DNA of 64,000 nt from positions 124,001 to 188,000 of the forward strand of contig NZ_LMVL02000004.1 in NCBI RefSeq assembly GCF_001541345.2, given 5' to 3'. Positions 44,126 to 53,586 of this stretch are shown here, one piece after another. The stretch is from Gillisella vitis. Lineage in GTDB: Bacteria; Pseudomonadota; Alphaproteobacteria; Rhizobiales; Rhizobiaceae. A program made the position numbers and the translations under genes. The number at the start of each line of letters is the position of its first letter. Position 1 is the first letter of the stretch. Below the pieces are notes generated by a model, which saw only the letters and a list, made by a program, of their open reading frames with translations, had not been told where the DNA came from and did no database searches.

Positions 44126-45549
44126 GCGTCCCAGCCGACGATGCCTTTGATCTCGAGGAAATCGTGGATGGCCCAATCGGCATATTCGCGGCCATTGCCG
44201 GATTGTTTGTAGCCGCCGAACGGCGCGAACGTGTCCCAATCCGGATAGTTGAGATAGACCGACCCGGCCCGCATCTTCTTCGCCACGTCGCGGGCATGTT
44301 CGATATCGGTCGATTGCACATAGGCCGCCAGCCCATAGACCGTGTCATTGGCGATCTCGACCGCCTCGGCCTCATCTTTGTAGGGCAGAATCGACAGGAC
44401 CGGGCCGAAGATTTCCTCGCGGGCGATGGTCATGTCGTTGGTGACATTGCCGAAAATGGTCGGGCGAATGTAATAGCCGCGGTTCAGCCCTTCCGGACGC
44501 CCCGGCCCGCCGGTCACCAGCGTCGCACCGTCCTTGATACCCGCTTCAATCAGCCGCTGGATCTTGTCATACTGGACCTGGCTGACCACAGGGCCAAGCT
44601 TGGTGTCTTCACTGCGCGGATCGCCGGTGACAAAAGTTTCCGCCTCGGACTTCGCATAGGTCAGCGCCTCGTCATGACGGTCGGCGGGAACCAGCATTCG
44701 TGTCGGCGCATCGCAGGACTGGCCGGAATTGCCGAAACATCCCTGCACGCCCTTGCGCACTGCCGTTTCGAAATCGGCATCGGGCAGAATGATATTGGCG
44801 GATTTGCCACCCAGTTCCTGGGCGACGCGCTTCACCGTTTCCGCTGCCGTCTTGGCAACGATAATCCCGGCCCGGGTTGAGCCGGTGAAGGAGACCATGT
44901 CGACATCGGGGTGACCAGCCATCACCTGGCCGACATCCGGGCCATTGCCGCTGACCATGTTATAGACGCCCTTCGGCACACCGGCGGTTTCCATCACTTC
45001 GGAGAAGATAATGCCGCTGATCGGGGCGATCTCCGACGGCTTCAGCACCACCGTGCAGCCAGCGGCGATGGCGGGCGCGACCTTGCAGACGATCTGGTTC
45101 AGCGGCCAGTTCCACGGCGTGATCAGCGCGCAGACGCCAATCGGCTCCTTGACCACCATGGTACCGCCGCGCTGTTCGGAAAACTTGAATGTCTCCAGCC
45201 CGGCAATCGTCGCTTCCATATGAGCGCGACCGGCCCAGGCCTGGCTTTCCAGCGCAAAGCTGAGCGGCGCGCCCATTTCCTGGCTGACAGCCTTGGCTAT
45301 ATCCTCAAAACGGTTGTTGTATTCGGCAAGCATCCGCTTCAGCAGCGCCAACCGCTCTTCCACCGACCACAGCGAAAAGCTGGCGAAAGCCCGTTTGGCT
45401 GCGGCGACCGCCTTATCGACATCGGCCTTGGAGCCGACAGAAATCGACGTATAGGCCTCTTCCGTTGATGGATCGATCACCTCAAGCGTTGCGGGGTGAA
45501 CCGGATCAACCCATTCGCCATCGATGAAAAATTTCAGATGATTGCTCAT
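44122..45549 (-). CDS. NAD(P)-dependent aldehyde dehydrogenase
   Basis: 475 residues, full length. Catalytic Cys in GNSGQSCDAPTRML, general-base Glu in AQELGGKSANIILP, cofactor loop SFTGSTRAGIIVAKTAAE, and the C-terminal motif EEIFGPVLSILPY. It oxidises an aldehyde to the acid; the closest general class is the betaine-aldehyde/succinate-semialdehyde group. Cotranslated with the RidA gene that follows, suggesting an aminoaldehyde or imine-forming pathway. Confidence 0.93.
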   Translation of the reverse strand: MSNHLKFFIDGEWVDPVHPATLEVIDPSTEEAYTSISVGSKADVDKAVAAAKRAFASFSLWSVEERLALLKRMLAEYNNRFEDIAKAVSQEMGAPLSFALESQAWAGRAHMEATIAGLETFKFSEQRGGTMVVKEPIGVCALITPWNWPLNQIVCKVAPAIAAGCTVVLKPSEIAPISGIIFSEVMETAGVPKGVYNMVSGNGPDVGQVMAGHPDVDMVSFTGSTRAGIIVAKTAAETVKRVAQELGGKSANIILPDADFETAVRKGVQGCFGNSGQSCDAPTRMLVPADRHDEALTYAKSEAETFVTGDPRSEDTKLGPVVSQVQYDKIQRLIEAGIKDGATLVTGGPGRPEGLNRGYYIRPTIFGNVTNDMTIAREEIFGPVLSILPYKDEAEAVEIANDTVYGLAAYVQSTDIEHARDVAKKMRAGSVYLNYPDWDTFAPFGGYKQSGNGREYADWAIHDFLEIKGIVGWDA

Positions 45550-45617
45550 AGTGCCTCCGGTGGATTGTTTGACGTCAGACTATCGGCAAAAATGGCGGAG
45601 CCGCAAGTAGATTGCCG

Positions 45618-46319
45618 CTATACCTGTCCTGGATCGGCAGGAAGCTGCCAGTCGATGGGGACCTCTCCATGCGCCTCCAGATAGGCATTGGCTTTGGAAA
45701 ACGGCTTTGAGCCGAAAAAGCCGTTATGGGCCGAGAGCGGTGACGGATGCACGGATTTCAGCACCAGATGCCGGGCCGGATCGACGAAAGCCGCCTTTTT
45801 CTGCGCGTAGGCACCCCAGAGGATGAAAACCACATGCTCGCGGCTTTCGGCCACGGCATGGATGACCCGGTCGGTGAACTTTTCCCAACCCTTGCCCTGA
45901 TGTGATCCGGCCCTGCCCTCTTCCACGGTCAACACGCTGTTGAGCAGCAGTACGCCTTGGCTCGCCCAATGTTCCAGAAAGCCATGGCGCACCGGGGCAA
46001 TGCCGAGATCGGCCTGCAATTCCTTGTAGATATTGACCAGCGACGGCGGAATGCGCACGCCGGGCTGGACAGAAAAGCATAGGCCATGCGCCTGCCCCGC
46101 GCCATGATAGGGGTCCTGCCCCAGGATCACCACCCGCACCTTGTCGATGGGGGTCAGATCCAGCGCCCGGAAATACTCTGGCCCTCTGGGGAAAATCGGC
46201 TTGCCCTGCTGCTTTTCCTCGACCAGAAACTGCTTGAGGCTGTGCATATAGGGCTTTTCGAATTCCTCGCCGACCACGGCCTTCCAGCTGTCTTCAAGGC
46301 GAAGCGTCGATTGCGCCAT
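45618..46319 (-). CDS. ung: Uracil-DNA glycosylase
   Basis: 233 residues. Family 1 UNG motifs: catalytic [50 protein letters not shown], and the DNA-intercalation motif [17 protein letters not shown]. It removes uracil from DNA to begin base-excision repair. Start ATG 46319. It stands alone on the reverse strand 68 bp after the aldehyde dehydrogenase gene start. Confidence 0.97.
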   Translation of the reverse strand: MAQSTLRLEDSWKAVVGEEFEKPYMHSLKQFLVEEKQQGKPIFPRGPEYFRALDLTPIDKVRVVILGQDPYHGAGQAHGLCFSVQPGVRIPPSLVNIYKELQADLGIAPVRHGFLEHWASQGVLLLNSVLTVEEGRAGSHQGKGWEKFTDRVIHAVAESREHVVFILWGAYAQKKAAFVDPARHLVLKSVHPSPLSAHNGFFGSKPFSKANAYLEAHGEVPIDWQLPADPGQV

Positions 46320-46380
46320 CAGTCTCTCCTCAATATCAAGGTGTCACAGTCTGTTCAAGAATTGCTGCTGGCCTGGCGAA

Positions 46381-46452
46381 AATGGTGATTTTGAGAACCG
46401 GAACGGAGCGTACTTAATGTACGTGAGTACCGGAAGCGGAGAAATTGCCATT
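46381..46452. repeat. Imperfect palindromic intergenic repeat
   Basis: A near-palindrome centred on CGTAC-TTAAT-GTACG (46409-46423). The outer arms AATGGTGATTTTGAG and GAGAAATTGCCATT also pair imperfectly, and ACCGGAA occurs on both sides. It lies between ung and the HpcH-type gene. Its length and layout suggest a mobile small repeat rather than an operator. Confidence 0.6.
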
Positions 46453-46486
46453 TGCAGACGGCCAGCGGCGATTATTGGATAGACTG

Positions 46487-47284
46487 TCAATAACCGCCGG
46501 TCGTCTCTGGTCCCGCCTCACCTTTGACGCTGCGCAAATGGTTGGCCGCAGCCACAACCAGCAGGCCGACATCGCTTTGCGTGGCGATGAAGCGCGCGCC
46601 TTTGCGGCGGGCAAGATCGATCATCACAGGATCGGTTGACATGATTCCGGCGGGCTTGCCCAGCGCCTTGGCCCGGCGCAAGATATCCTCCACCGCCGCG
46701 TAAACCTCCGGCGCGTCAGCCCGGCCCGGAAAGCCGAGATCTGCCGCAAGATCCGCAGGCCCGATCAGAAAAGCATCGACGCCTTCAGTGGCAAGGATCG
46801 CCTCCAGATTGGCCATCGCCAACCGGCTTTCGATCTGCACGATCAGGCAGATCTGGTCATTGGCACTTGCCACATAATCGCCGATCCGGCCAAAGTCGGA
46901 GGCTCGGCCAAGCCCGGCCCCCATGCCGCGAATGCCAAAGGGCGGGTAGCGGCAGGCTTTTGCAGCAGCCAAGGCCTGCTCCGGCGTATCGACCATTGGG
47001 ATCAGCAGGGTCTGCGCACCGATATCCAGCGCCTGCTTGATCAGCCAGGCCTCGCCCACGGCTAAACGCACAACCTGATAGGCGGATTGACGGGCAGACG
47101 CAGCAAGCTGGGCTGCCAGCAGCGGAATGTCATTTGGCCCATGCTCGCCATCAATCAACACCCAGTCATACCCGGCACCGGCACAAAGCTCGGCCCCATG
47201 CGCAGAGGCCAGCGCCACCCACAGTCCGTAAAGCACAGCGTCCTGCCGCAGGGCTTGCTTGAAACCATTGACGGGTGCGGGCAT
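46487..47284 (-). CDS. HpcH/HpaI-family aldolase
   Basis: 265 residues from ATG 47284, with GGAG about 9 bases upstream. TIM-barrel class II (metal-dependent) pyruvate aldolase: YDWVLIDGEHGPND, QTLLIPMVDTPEQA, VQIESRLAMANLEAI and DAFLIGPADLAADLGFPG. The family splits 2-keto-4-hydroxy acids to pyruvate (or a related keto acid) and an aldehyde. It is divergent from the SorC-type regulator with 146 bp between, so that regulator may control it. Confidence 0.88.
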   Translation of the reverse strand: MPAPVNGFKQALRQDAVLYGLWVALASAHGAELCAGAGYDWVLIDGEHGPNDIPLLAAQLAASARQSAYQVVRLAVGEAWLIKQALDIGAQTLLIPMVDTPEQALAAAKACRYPPFGIRGMGAGLGRASDFGRIGDYVASANDQICLIVQIESRLAMANLEAILATEGVDAFLIGPADLAADLGFPGRADAPEVYAAVEDILRRAKALGKPAGIMSTDPVMIDLARRKGARFIATQSDVGLLVVAAANHLRSVKGEAGPETTGGY

Positions 47285-47430
47285 CGGCCAATCTCCATTC
47301 TCTGTCGTCAGACTTTCATAGCCCTCATTGCAGATGCGGTTCAAGGCCGATCCTGCCGGTATCGGACTGAAACAATTGACAGCCCATCCCCTTTGCCTCT
47401 ACCTCATCGGCCAAGGGAAGAGGTTTTTCG

Positions 47431-48384
47431 ATGGCACGCAAAGCAGGTTCCAACGCCAGGCTGGACGACGCCGCCCGCGCCGGCTGGCTCTATTATGTGG
47501 CCGGTCGCACGCAGGACGAGATCGCCGCGGCGATGAATATTTCCCGCCAGAGCGCCCAGCGGCTGGTGTCGCTGGCGGTTGCGGAAAAGCTGGTCAAGGT
47601 CCGCCTCGATCACCCGATTGCCGTCTGCCTGGAACTGGCCGATGCCGTGAAAGAGGCTTATGGCCTGAAGCAGGTCGAGGTCGTGCCGACCGATCCCGGC
47701 TCGGACGCCACCGCGACAGGCATTGCCGAGGCGGGCGCCGCCGAACTGGAGCGCTGGCTGAAACGGCCGGACCCGCTGACCATCGCCATGGGTACGGGCC
47801 GCACGCTGCGCGCCATGATCGACCAATTGCCGCAGATGGACTGTCCACAGCACAAGATCGTCTCCCTGACCGGCAATATCAGCCCGGATGGATCGGCGGC
47901 CTATTTCAACGTGATCTTTTCCATGGCCGATGCGGTGAAGGCGCGGCATTTTCCCATGCCGCTGCCGGTTATCGTTTCCAGCGCAGAAGAGCGTGACCTT
48001 TTGCACCGCCAGCCGCTGGTTGCTCCCACTATCGCGCTTGGCAGCCAATCCGACGTGACCTTCGTCGGTATCGGTGAGATGACCCTCAACGCGCCCTTGC
48101 TTCAGGACGGGTTCTTGAAGGAAGCCGAAATGCGCAATCTTCTCGCCATCGGCGCCACCGGTGAAATCTGCGGCTGGATCTTCGACGCCAAGGGCAAGCT
48201 GCTGGACGACCCGGTCAACAGCCGCGTCGCCAGTATGGCAATCCCGTCGCGGCAAACCTCTGTTGTCATCGGCATGGCACGCGGCAAACGCAAGCACGCC
48301 GCCATCCGCGCTGCCGCAAGAGGTGGCCATGTCAACGCGCTGATCATCGATGAAGATGCGGCACGCTACCTGCTCGGTCTTTGA
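47431..48384 (+). CDS. SorC-family sugar-binding transcriptional regulator
   Basis: 317 residues. N-terminal HTH (ARAGWLYYVAGRTQDEIAAAMNISRQSAQRLVSLAVAEKL, about 11-50) and a C-terminal sugar-phosphate-sensing domain (MGTGRTLRAMIDQLPQ, then VSLTGNISPDG and IGVGEM-like TFVGIGEMTLNAP). In S. meliloti-type genomes a regulator of this kind (smoC) stands beside the smo polyol operon. Here 5.8 kb with three reverse genes separates it from smoE. It is also divergent from the HpcH aldolase. Its 3' end overlaps the glycosyltransferase 3' end by 41 bp (convergent). Confidence 0.88.
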   Translation: MARKAGSNARLDDAARAGWLYYVAGRTQDEIAAAMNISRQSAQRLVSLAVAEKLVKVRLDHPIAVCLELADAVKEAYGLKQVEVVPTDPGSDATATGIAEAGAAELERWLKRPDPLTIAMGTGRTLRAMIDQLPQMDCPQHKIVSLTGNISPDGSAAYFNVIFSMADAVKARHFPMPLPVIVSSAEERDLLHRQPLVAPTIALGSQSDVTFVGIGEMTLNAPLLQDGFLKEAEMRNLLAIGATGEICGWIFDAKGKLLDDPVNSRVASMAIPSRQTSVVIGMARGKRKHAAIRAAARGGHVNALIIDEDAARYLLGL

Positions 48385-50269
48385 TCTTTGTAAACAGCGA
48401 AATGGGCTTACGATAGTTTGCTGATAACAACAGCAAAGACGCTATGGCGATCTGCCCGACGACCGGCAGGCAGGCATACTGAAGGACGCTGATTGCGCCG
48501 CCCGGCACGCCCCCGATGACCAACCAGACCAATGCCGTGTTGCTCACGACCCAAAGGGTCAAAAGCCGTAACCGCATCCGGCGCCAGCCAACTGGAATGG
48601 CAGCCCTGCTGTCACCGACCAATCCCTTGGTGCCCCAACTAACATCGTGGAAATTGGCAAGCGCATAACTCAGCAGATAAAAGCTGGCGACGGGAGCGGA
48701 CGGAATATAGAGGACAAACACTCTCAGCAGATCGGACATTGCGCCGGAGGAATGGCGCCAGACCGCCATGCCGAGGATAAGGGCAACCATCAGGATCACG
48801 CCCTGAATAACAGAGCCAACCTCAACAAGGCAGATCACAAAGCCCAGAACCGTGCATGTCAGCAGGATGCCAAGACCAAGGCCATGCAAGCAGCCATGCA
48901 GCCTACGGCTGAAAGATTCCCCCTCCTCCCTCGCCTTCATGCTAACCAGACAATAAAGCCAGAACAGCAACACACCGGCTGCCATTCCCCATGCCAGACC
49001 GTTGCCTGCAACACCATTTCTGGCCTCGTCTTGCCAAAGCCCTGAGGTCAGGGAGACAAGCAGGGCCAGTGACGCCGGGATGAACCATTGTTCCAGCAAT
49101 TGCAGCAGGGTCCAGGCCAGCGCCAGCGCCATCGAACACCAGCGCGCAGGCGTCAGGCGACCGTGCCACAGCAGAGCGGCAAGGCTGCCGATGGCCGTCA
49201 GGCGCGCCACAAGCGTACTGTTTGTCCAACGGCGACGCTGGCGCAACAATTCGCCAATCGTCATGCAGCCATCGGTGACAAGATTGGCGTCATGATGATA
49301 GCGGATGGTGCAGGCAGGGTGGCTTTTGACGATTTCCGCGCCGATGATTCGGTCCTCGGCGAGAAACAGATTGGCCTCCATCAGGCTCGTCGGCTTGGAG
49401 AGCCCGCGAAAATAGGCCGCCATTGGATCGCCGTTTTCACCACGTCTCAAGGCCGACATTCTGAACAGGCTGGCCTGCCCCGGCACGACTTCAAGATAGC
49501 CCAAGCCGTTGCCAATCGGCCAATCGGATAATTTCTGCCAGAGAAAATCTGCCTGTTGCCAGCTTTGCAGCCAATCGGTCAAAGCCGCGTCTTGCATGAC
49601 GATATTGGTGGCAAGGGCGGCGCAGTCAGGTTCGCACTCCATCTGCGCCAGCAATGTTGCCAAGCAATCGTCAGCAGGCCGGGACCCGGCATCGATCTGC
49701 AAGACAAAATCTGGCCGCAGGCGTTCCGCAAGGTCTCGAAAGAAGAAGGCATGGCTATCCAGCTTGCCCCTGTTGCGGTCCTTCACCGCCAGATGCACGC
49801 AGAGAGGATGTCCGCTTTTCCCGGTCAGGCGATCCAACGGAATATGCCGGGTCTGAACGCGAACCCGCACCTCATCCTCTCCCTGCCGATCGATGCTCGC
49901 AGTCTCAGGATCACAACCCCAATCGAGATCGAAGCCAAGCCGGTTGAACAGCACTTCGGTCTCGGGGTGAACGCGGTCACGGCCATCCAGCACGATGGCC
50001 ACTTCCAGCCGTTGTATAGCGCCGTTTCGGCTGAACAACATTTCCTGATTGGCGGCAAGACAGGCCAATGTCGCCGCCACCGCCTCGGCAGGCTCGTTGA
50101 AAAGTGTGAGGCAGGCAAGAATTTCCGTACCCTCGGACGAGGCCTGATCGAAGGGTTGATCATCAAACCAACCGGTGTTGAGAGGCGCATCCTGCAACGA
50201 GACAGGCGCGCGCAAAGCGGCAGCCTGTCCGGCTGCACTGTCACGTGCAACTGGAGAGAACAATGTCAC
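48344..50269 (-). CDS. Chitin-synthase-like family 2 glycosyltransferase
   Basis: 641 residues from GTG 50269, with AGGA 7 bases upstream. GT-A domain: LTLFNEP (54-60), LDGRDRV (94-100), DAGSRPADD (193-201), VVPG (261-264), AEDR (304-307) and QRRRW (344-348). About six membrane segments follow (355 on), and the segment NFHDVSWGTKG (539-549) closely matches the C-terminal motif of fungal class I-III chitin synthases. It is not NodC-like in length or C-terminus. A beta-1,4-linked amino-sugar polymer as product is plausible but unproven. It is the last gene of a three-gene reverse cassette with DUF1501 and DUF1800. Confidence 0.82.
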   Translation of the reverse strand: MTLFSPVARDSAAGQAAALRAPVSLQDAPLNTGWFDDQPFDQASSEGTEILACLTLFNEPAEAVAATLACLAANQEMLFSRNGAIQRLEVAIVLDGRDRVHPETEVLFNRLGFDLDWGCDPETASIDRQGEDEVRVRVQTRHIPLDRLTGKSGHPLCVHLAVKDRNRGKLDSHAFFFRDLAERLRPDFVLQIDAGSRPADDCLATLLAQMECEPDCAALATNIVMQDAALTDWLQSWQQADFLWQKLSDWPIGNGLGYLEVVPGQASLFRMSALRRGENGDPMAAYFRGLSKPTSLMEANLFLAEDRIIGAEIVKSHPACTIRYHHDANLVTDGCMTIGELLRQRRRWTNSTLVARLTAIGSLAALLWHGRLTPARWCSMALALAWTLLQLLEQWFIPASLALLVSLTSGLWQDEARNGVAGNGLAWGMAAGVLLFWLYCLVSMKAREEGESFSRRLHGCLHGLGLGILLTCTVLGFVICLVEVGSVIQGVILMVALILGMAVWRHSSGAMSDLLRVFVLYIPSAPVASFYLLSYALANFHDVSWGTKGLVGDSRAAIPVGWRRMRLRLLTLWVVSNTALVWLVIGGVPGGAISVLQYACLPVVGQIAIASLLLLSANYRKPISLFTKIKDRAGSVPHLHR

Positions 50270-50316
50270 AGCAATATCCTTAAATTATTCGGGTAACTCT
50301 TTGGAGCCCGACAACC

Positions 50317-51561
50317 CTAGAACAAGGCCAAGGGCGCAAAGCCCTGCGCGGCAATCGGATTGGTTGGAAACCGCCAGAAATCGCCGATCACCGACGCATA
50401 GACACTGCGGAAATCCGTGGTGAAAACCGGATTGCCTTCCGCGTCTAGCTTTTCCAGATCGCTGCGAGCGCCATAAAGCCCAGGCTTGATCCCGCCTCCC
50501 ATCATGATGACAGGACTGCAAGAACCATGGTCGGTGCCGCCAGAGGCATTTTCAGCCGGTCGGCGGCCAAATTCCGAATGGGCAATGACAAGCGTATCGT
50601 TCCAGACACCGATCTCCTTCAATCCGCGCCGCAGGCCCATGAGGGTGTTTTGAACTTTCGCTAGCAGGTGCTCGTGCTCGCCCCGCAGATTGGAATGCTG
50701 ATCGAAGCCGCCGATGGTGATCTTGAACAGTGGTGACTTGACATCCTGTTCAATCATCCAGAGCAAAAGAGCCGTCTGTGCATCAATCGGGTCCATATAG
50801 TAATCCCGTGTAAACCGCGCCTCGAAACGGTTATTGCCCTTCAATTTGGAGGCGACCCGCCCGATAACCTCCTGCTGATCGGCCATAAGGCGGGTCAGAT
50901 AGGCCAGCGCAGCATGATCATCCGTCTTGTCGGCGCCCGCCATCGCGCCGTTGGCCCCGCTGCGCAATGCATCCTTGTTATCAACCGTCAGGATGCGCAT
51001 CCCATCGCCCTCAAGCAGGTCCTGATTGCCTGAAAACACCACGCCATCCGCATCGAACGGCCCTGCATCCTTCCGGTTCGCCTGCAAGACCTGACTGACC
51101 CAACCGCCACTGGAAATGCCTTTTCTGGACCCGCCCGCCCAAATTTCCGCCGATTGAAAATGCGAGAGATTGTTTTCGGGATAGCCGACATCCTGGATGA
51201 TGGCGATTTCGCCATTGTGATAAAGATCCGCCATCTGCCGCCAGGCCGCATTGAAGCCCAACTCCGCATCGAGTGGCAGGATCTCATCCCCTTTCAAACC
51301 GATGGTTGGGCGCAAATGCCGGTAGACCGGGTCTTTGAAAGGCACCAGCGTATTCAGGGCATCATTGCCACCGAAAAGTTCGAGTAAAATCAACCGGCGG
51401 GCAGAACCGGCAGCGCCCGGTCCGGCAGCCGCCAAAGCCTGCCTGGCCCACAAGGGCGCAGACAACGGGCCCCATACCGGCATTGAGCCCACCGCAAGAC
51501 ACCGACCCATCCATGTTGCAAATTCACGGCGTGATAACCCATGCTTGTTAAACATAGCCAT
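50317..51561 (-). CDS. DUF1501 protein, Tat-exported
   Basis: 414 residues, start ATG 51561 after GGGGG. Twin-arginine signal (LSRREFATWMGRCLAVG, residues about 9-25). The DUF1501 domain belongs to the alkaline-phosphatase/sulfatase superfamily: RLILLELFGGNDALNTLVPF, DVGYPENNLSHFQSAEIW, and the C-terminal SEFGRRPAENASGGTDHGSCSPVIMMGGGIKPGLYG. DUF1501 and DUF1800 genes are very often adjacent in bacteria. Function unknown; periplasmic action is expected from the Tat signal. It starts 31 bp after the DUF1800 stop. Confidence 0.87.
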   Translation of the reverse strand: MAMFNKHGLSRREFATWMGRCLAVGSMPVWGPLSAPLWARQALAAAGPGAAGSARRLILLELFGGNDALNTLVPFKDPVYRHLRPTIGLKGDEILPLDAELGFNAAWRQMADLYHNGEIAIIQDVGYPENNLSHFQSAEIWAGGSRKGISSGGWVSQVLQANRKDAGPFDADGVVFSGNQDLLEGDGMRILTVDNKDALRSGANGAMAGADKTDDHAALAYLTRLMADQQEVIGRVASKLKGNNRFEARFTRDYYMDPIDAQTALLLWMIEQDVKSPLFKITIGGFDQHSNLRGEHEHLLAKVQNTLMGLRRGLKEIGVWNDTLVIAHSEFGRRPAENASGGTDHGSCSPVIMMGGGIKPGLYGARSDLEKLDAEGNPVFTTDFRSVYASVIGDFWRFPTNPIAAQGFAPLALF

Positions 51562-51591
51562 TCATTCCCCCGAATTATAATGGTGAAAAAA

Positions 51592-53586
51592 TTACTTAAG
51601 GTTGTATTGCGGATCTGTCGTCATTGACCGGAGAAGATCGATCAGTGCCGAACCCCGTTCAGCATCGCCGGCCTTGCCGACAGTCTGCATCCGCATGGCG
51701 ATCGGTTGAGCGACGGGCTGAACAAACCCTGGCTTTTCCACCCGGGCAGACAAGACAGGCCGCGCCAGAAGCCATTGCCCGGCAAGGTTCTCACGGCTGA
51801 CAGAACCCTCGCCAACACGCGCCATCATCATATCGAATGCCTGCTCAAGAGGCGGCGGGTCATCCCGAACTTCCTCTCGTTGCAGCCGCGCCGTCGTATA
51901 TTCAATGTGACTGTTATGGTCGGCCCGCAAATCATCAATCGTCGCCTGCAAGGGATCGAAGGGCGCTATGTCGAACACCAGACCGACATTGCAGTAGAAC
52001 ATGCCGCGCGGTGCGCCCGCACAAGGCGCATCCGAAGGGCTCCAGCGGCTGAGCTGCGGCGGATAGCGACGCCCCGCAACCTCGACCCAATTGACGAACA
52101 GGTGGCTGTCAGGATCGCTGGAAACATGGGTTATCTCGACACTGCGGATATCCGCTGGCAGACTTTGCGCCGGGATGATTGCCGTTTCCCACATCGGTTT
52201 CAAACCGCCATTATCGCCCTGGGTCCGCTGCTTTTGCAGATCCAGTCCAATGGTTTGCCTGATGGTGGCGACCTCAGCCCCATTGACCCGCACCGTAAAC
52301 ACGGTTGGCACCATGATGAATTCCGAGCTGAAACGGACGGCGAGATCGCCTGGTTTGGGCTTGCGGTCGGCAACCCGCATCGCATCCCAAAGCCTGGAGA
52401 CCACAAGCCGCCGAAGCACCAGGGTCTTCATGTTCAGCCAGGACGTCCCCTCGCGCCAACCGGCAACGGACGGTGCCATAAACGGTGTCTGCCCAAGCTT
52501 GTCGAGATAGGTCACCAAAACCATCGCATCCGGCGGGTTCAGACCGAAGGTGCGGCAAAAGCCGACGACGAGATCAATCGGCGATTTGACCAGATCCCCT
52601 CTGTTGGCCGGGCTCCAGAACTCCGGGCTGAGCAGCAGGGCGCGCAAGAAAGGACGCATCTCGTAATCATGATCGCGCAACACCCCGGCCAACCTGTTGG
52701 TGGCTTCAGGGTTCGGGCGTATGGAAACGAAGGCAGCATAGAATTTACCGGCAATAAACTCGGCGGTTTGCGGTTGCGCCAGGAGAATATCGGTTAGGCG
52801 ATCAATCTGATCCTGATTGCCCGCCGCAATAGGCTGGCTTAAAATAGTCTTTTCCCCGGTATCAGCCTGATCGACCGCGAAGCGATAGCGCCAACCCCCT
52901 TCGAAATCCACGCCATGCCCCGCCAGAACCCGCGACACTTCACGCACGTCACGTTGGTCATAGTGTCCAATGCCAAGCGTGAACAATTCCATCAGCTCGC
53001 GCGCCAGGTTCTCATTGGGATGGCTGCTGGTGTTCCAGACATTGTCCAGGCTGGTCAGCATCATCGGATCGCGCAAGACATCCCGTAGCAAGACCCGAAA
53101 ATTACCACCGCCTTCCCGGCGAAACAGGGCGATCTGATCGAAGAACGGCGCGCTGACCCGGCCAGGATCAAAGCGCGATACGAAGTGACCGTGCCAGAAC
53201 AACGCCAGTCTTTCAGCAAAAGGCGTGTGGGTGGCAATCATATGACTGATCCAGACCGCCTGCATCTGATCGCGTTCCGCCACATGCTGCAAAATCATGT
53301 CGCGGTTTTCCCAACCGCTCGCCCAGTAATCCGGCCTTGAGCGGGAAACAAACGGCGGCGGTTCCGGAAATTCCGGATGATCAAGACTGTCGAGAAAATG
53401 ATCGACAGCCTCTTCCCGCGTCAGTTTAGCCAATGCGTCCACTTCAGCTGGACTGGCGCCAAAGGTAAGACGCTGCAAAAGATGACGCGCCTCGCCAATA
53501 TCCATGGCGTGCGACGATACAGAAAAAAAGACAAGAAAAACCATCGGCAAAACAAGCCGATTGAAGAAGTACCCCACGAAAATCAT
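51592..53586 (-). CDS. DUF1800 secreted protein
   Basis: 664 residues from ATG 53586, chosen because GGGGGG lies 8 bases upstream and the N-terminus is then a good signal peptide (FNRLVLPMVFLVFFSVSSHA). DUF1800 hallmarks: ARHLLQRLTFGASPAEVDAL, FWHGHFVSRFD, NENLARELMELFTLGIGHYDQRDV, EVSRVLAGHGVDFEGGWRY, and LVVGFCRTFGLNPPDA. It is longer than many family members, with a lectin-like C-terminal part (about 400-600). First gene of the cassette; the strongly AT-rich region upstream is its probable promoter. Confidence 0.85.
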   Translation of the reverse strand: MIFVGYFFNRLVLPMVFLVFFSVSSHAMDIGEARHLLQRLTFGASPAEVDALAKLTREEAVDHFLDSLDHPEFPEPPPFVSRSRPDYWASGWENRDMILQHVAERDQMQAVWISHMIATHTPFAERLALFWHGHFVSRFDPGRVSAPFFDQIALFRREGGGNFRVLLRDVLRDPMMLTSLDNVWNTSSHPNENLARELMELFTLGIGHYDQRDVREVSRVLAGHGVDFEGGWRYRFAVDQADTGEKTILSQPIAAGNQDQIDRLTDILLAQPQTAEFIAGKFYAAFVSIRPNPEATNRLAGVLRDHDYEMRPFLRALLLSPEFWSPANRGDLVKSPIDLVVGFCRTFGLNPPDAMVLVTYLDKLGQTPFMAPSVAGWREGTSWLNMKTLVLRRLVVSRLWDAMRVADRKPKPGDLAVRFSSEFIMVPTVFTVRVNGAEVATIRQTIGLDLQKQRTQGDNGGLKPMWETAIIPAQSLPADIRSVEITHVSSDPDSHLFVNWVEVAGRRYPPQLSRWSPSDAPCAGAPRGMFYCNVGLVFDIAPFDPLQATIDDLRADHNSHIEYTTARLQREEVRDDPPPLEQAFDMMMARVGEGSVSRENLAGQWLLARPVLSARVEKPGFVQPVAQPIAMRMQTVGKAGDAERGSALIDLLRSMTTDPQYNLK

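Noticed and set aside
48344-50269. Glycosyltransferase as NodC
   Set aside because: It is about 200 residues longer than NodC, has the chitin-synthase C-terminal motif, and there are no nodA/nodB neighbours or nod box.
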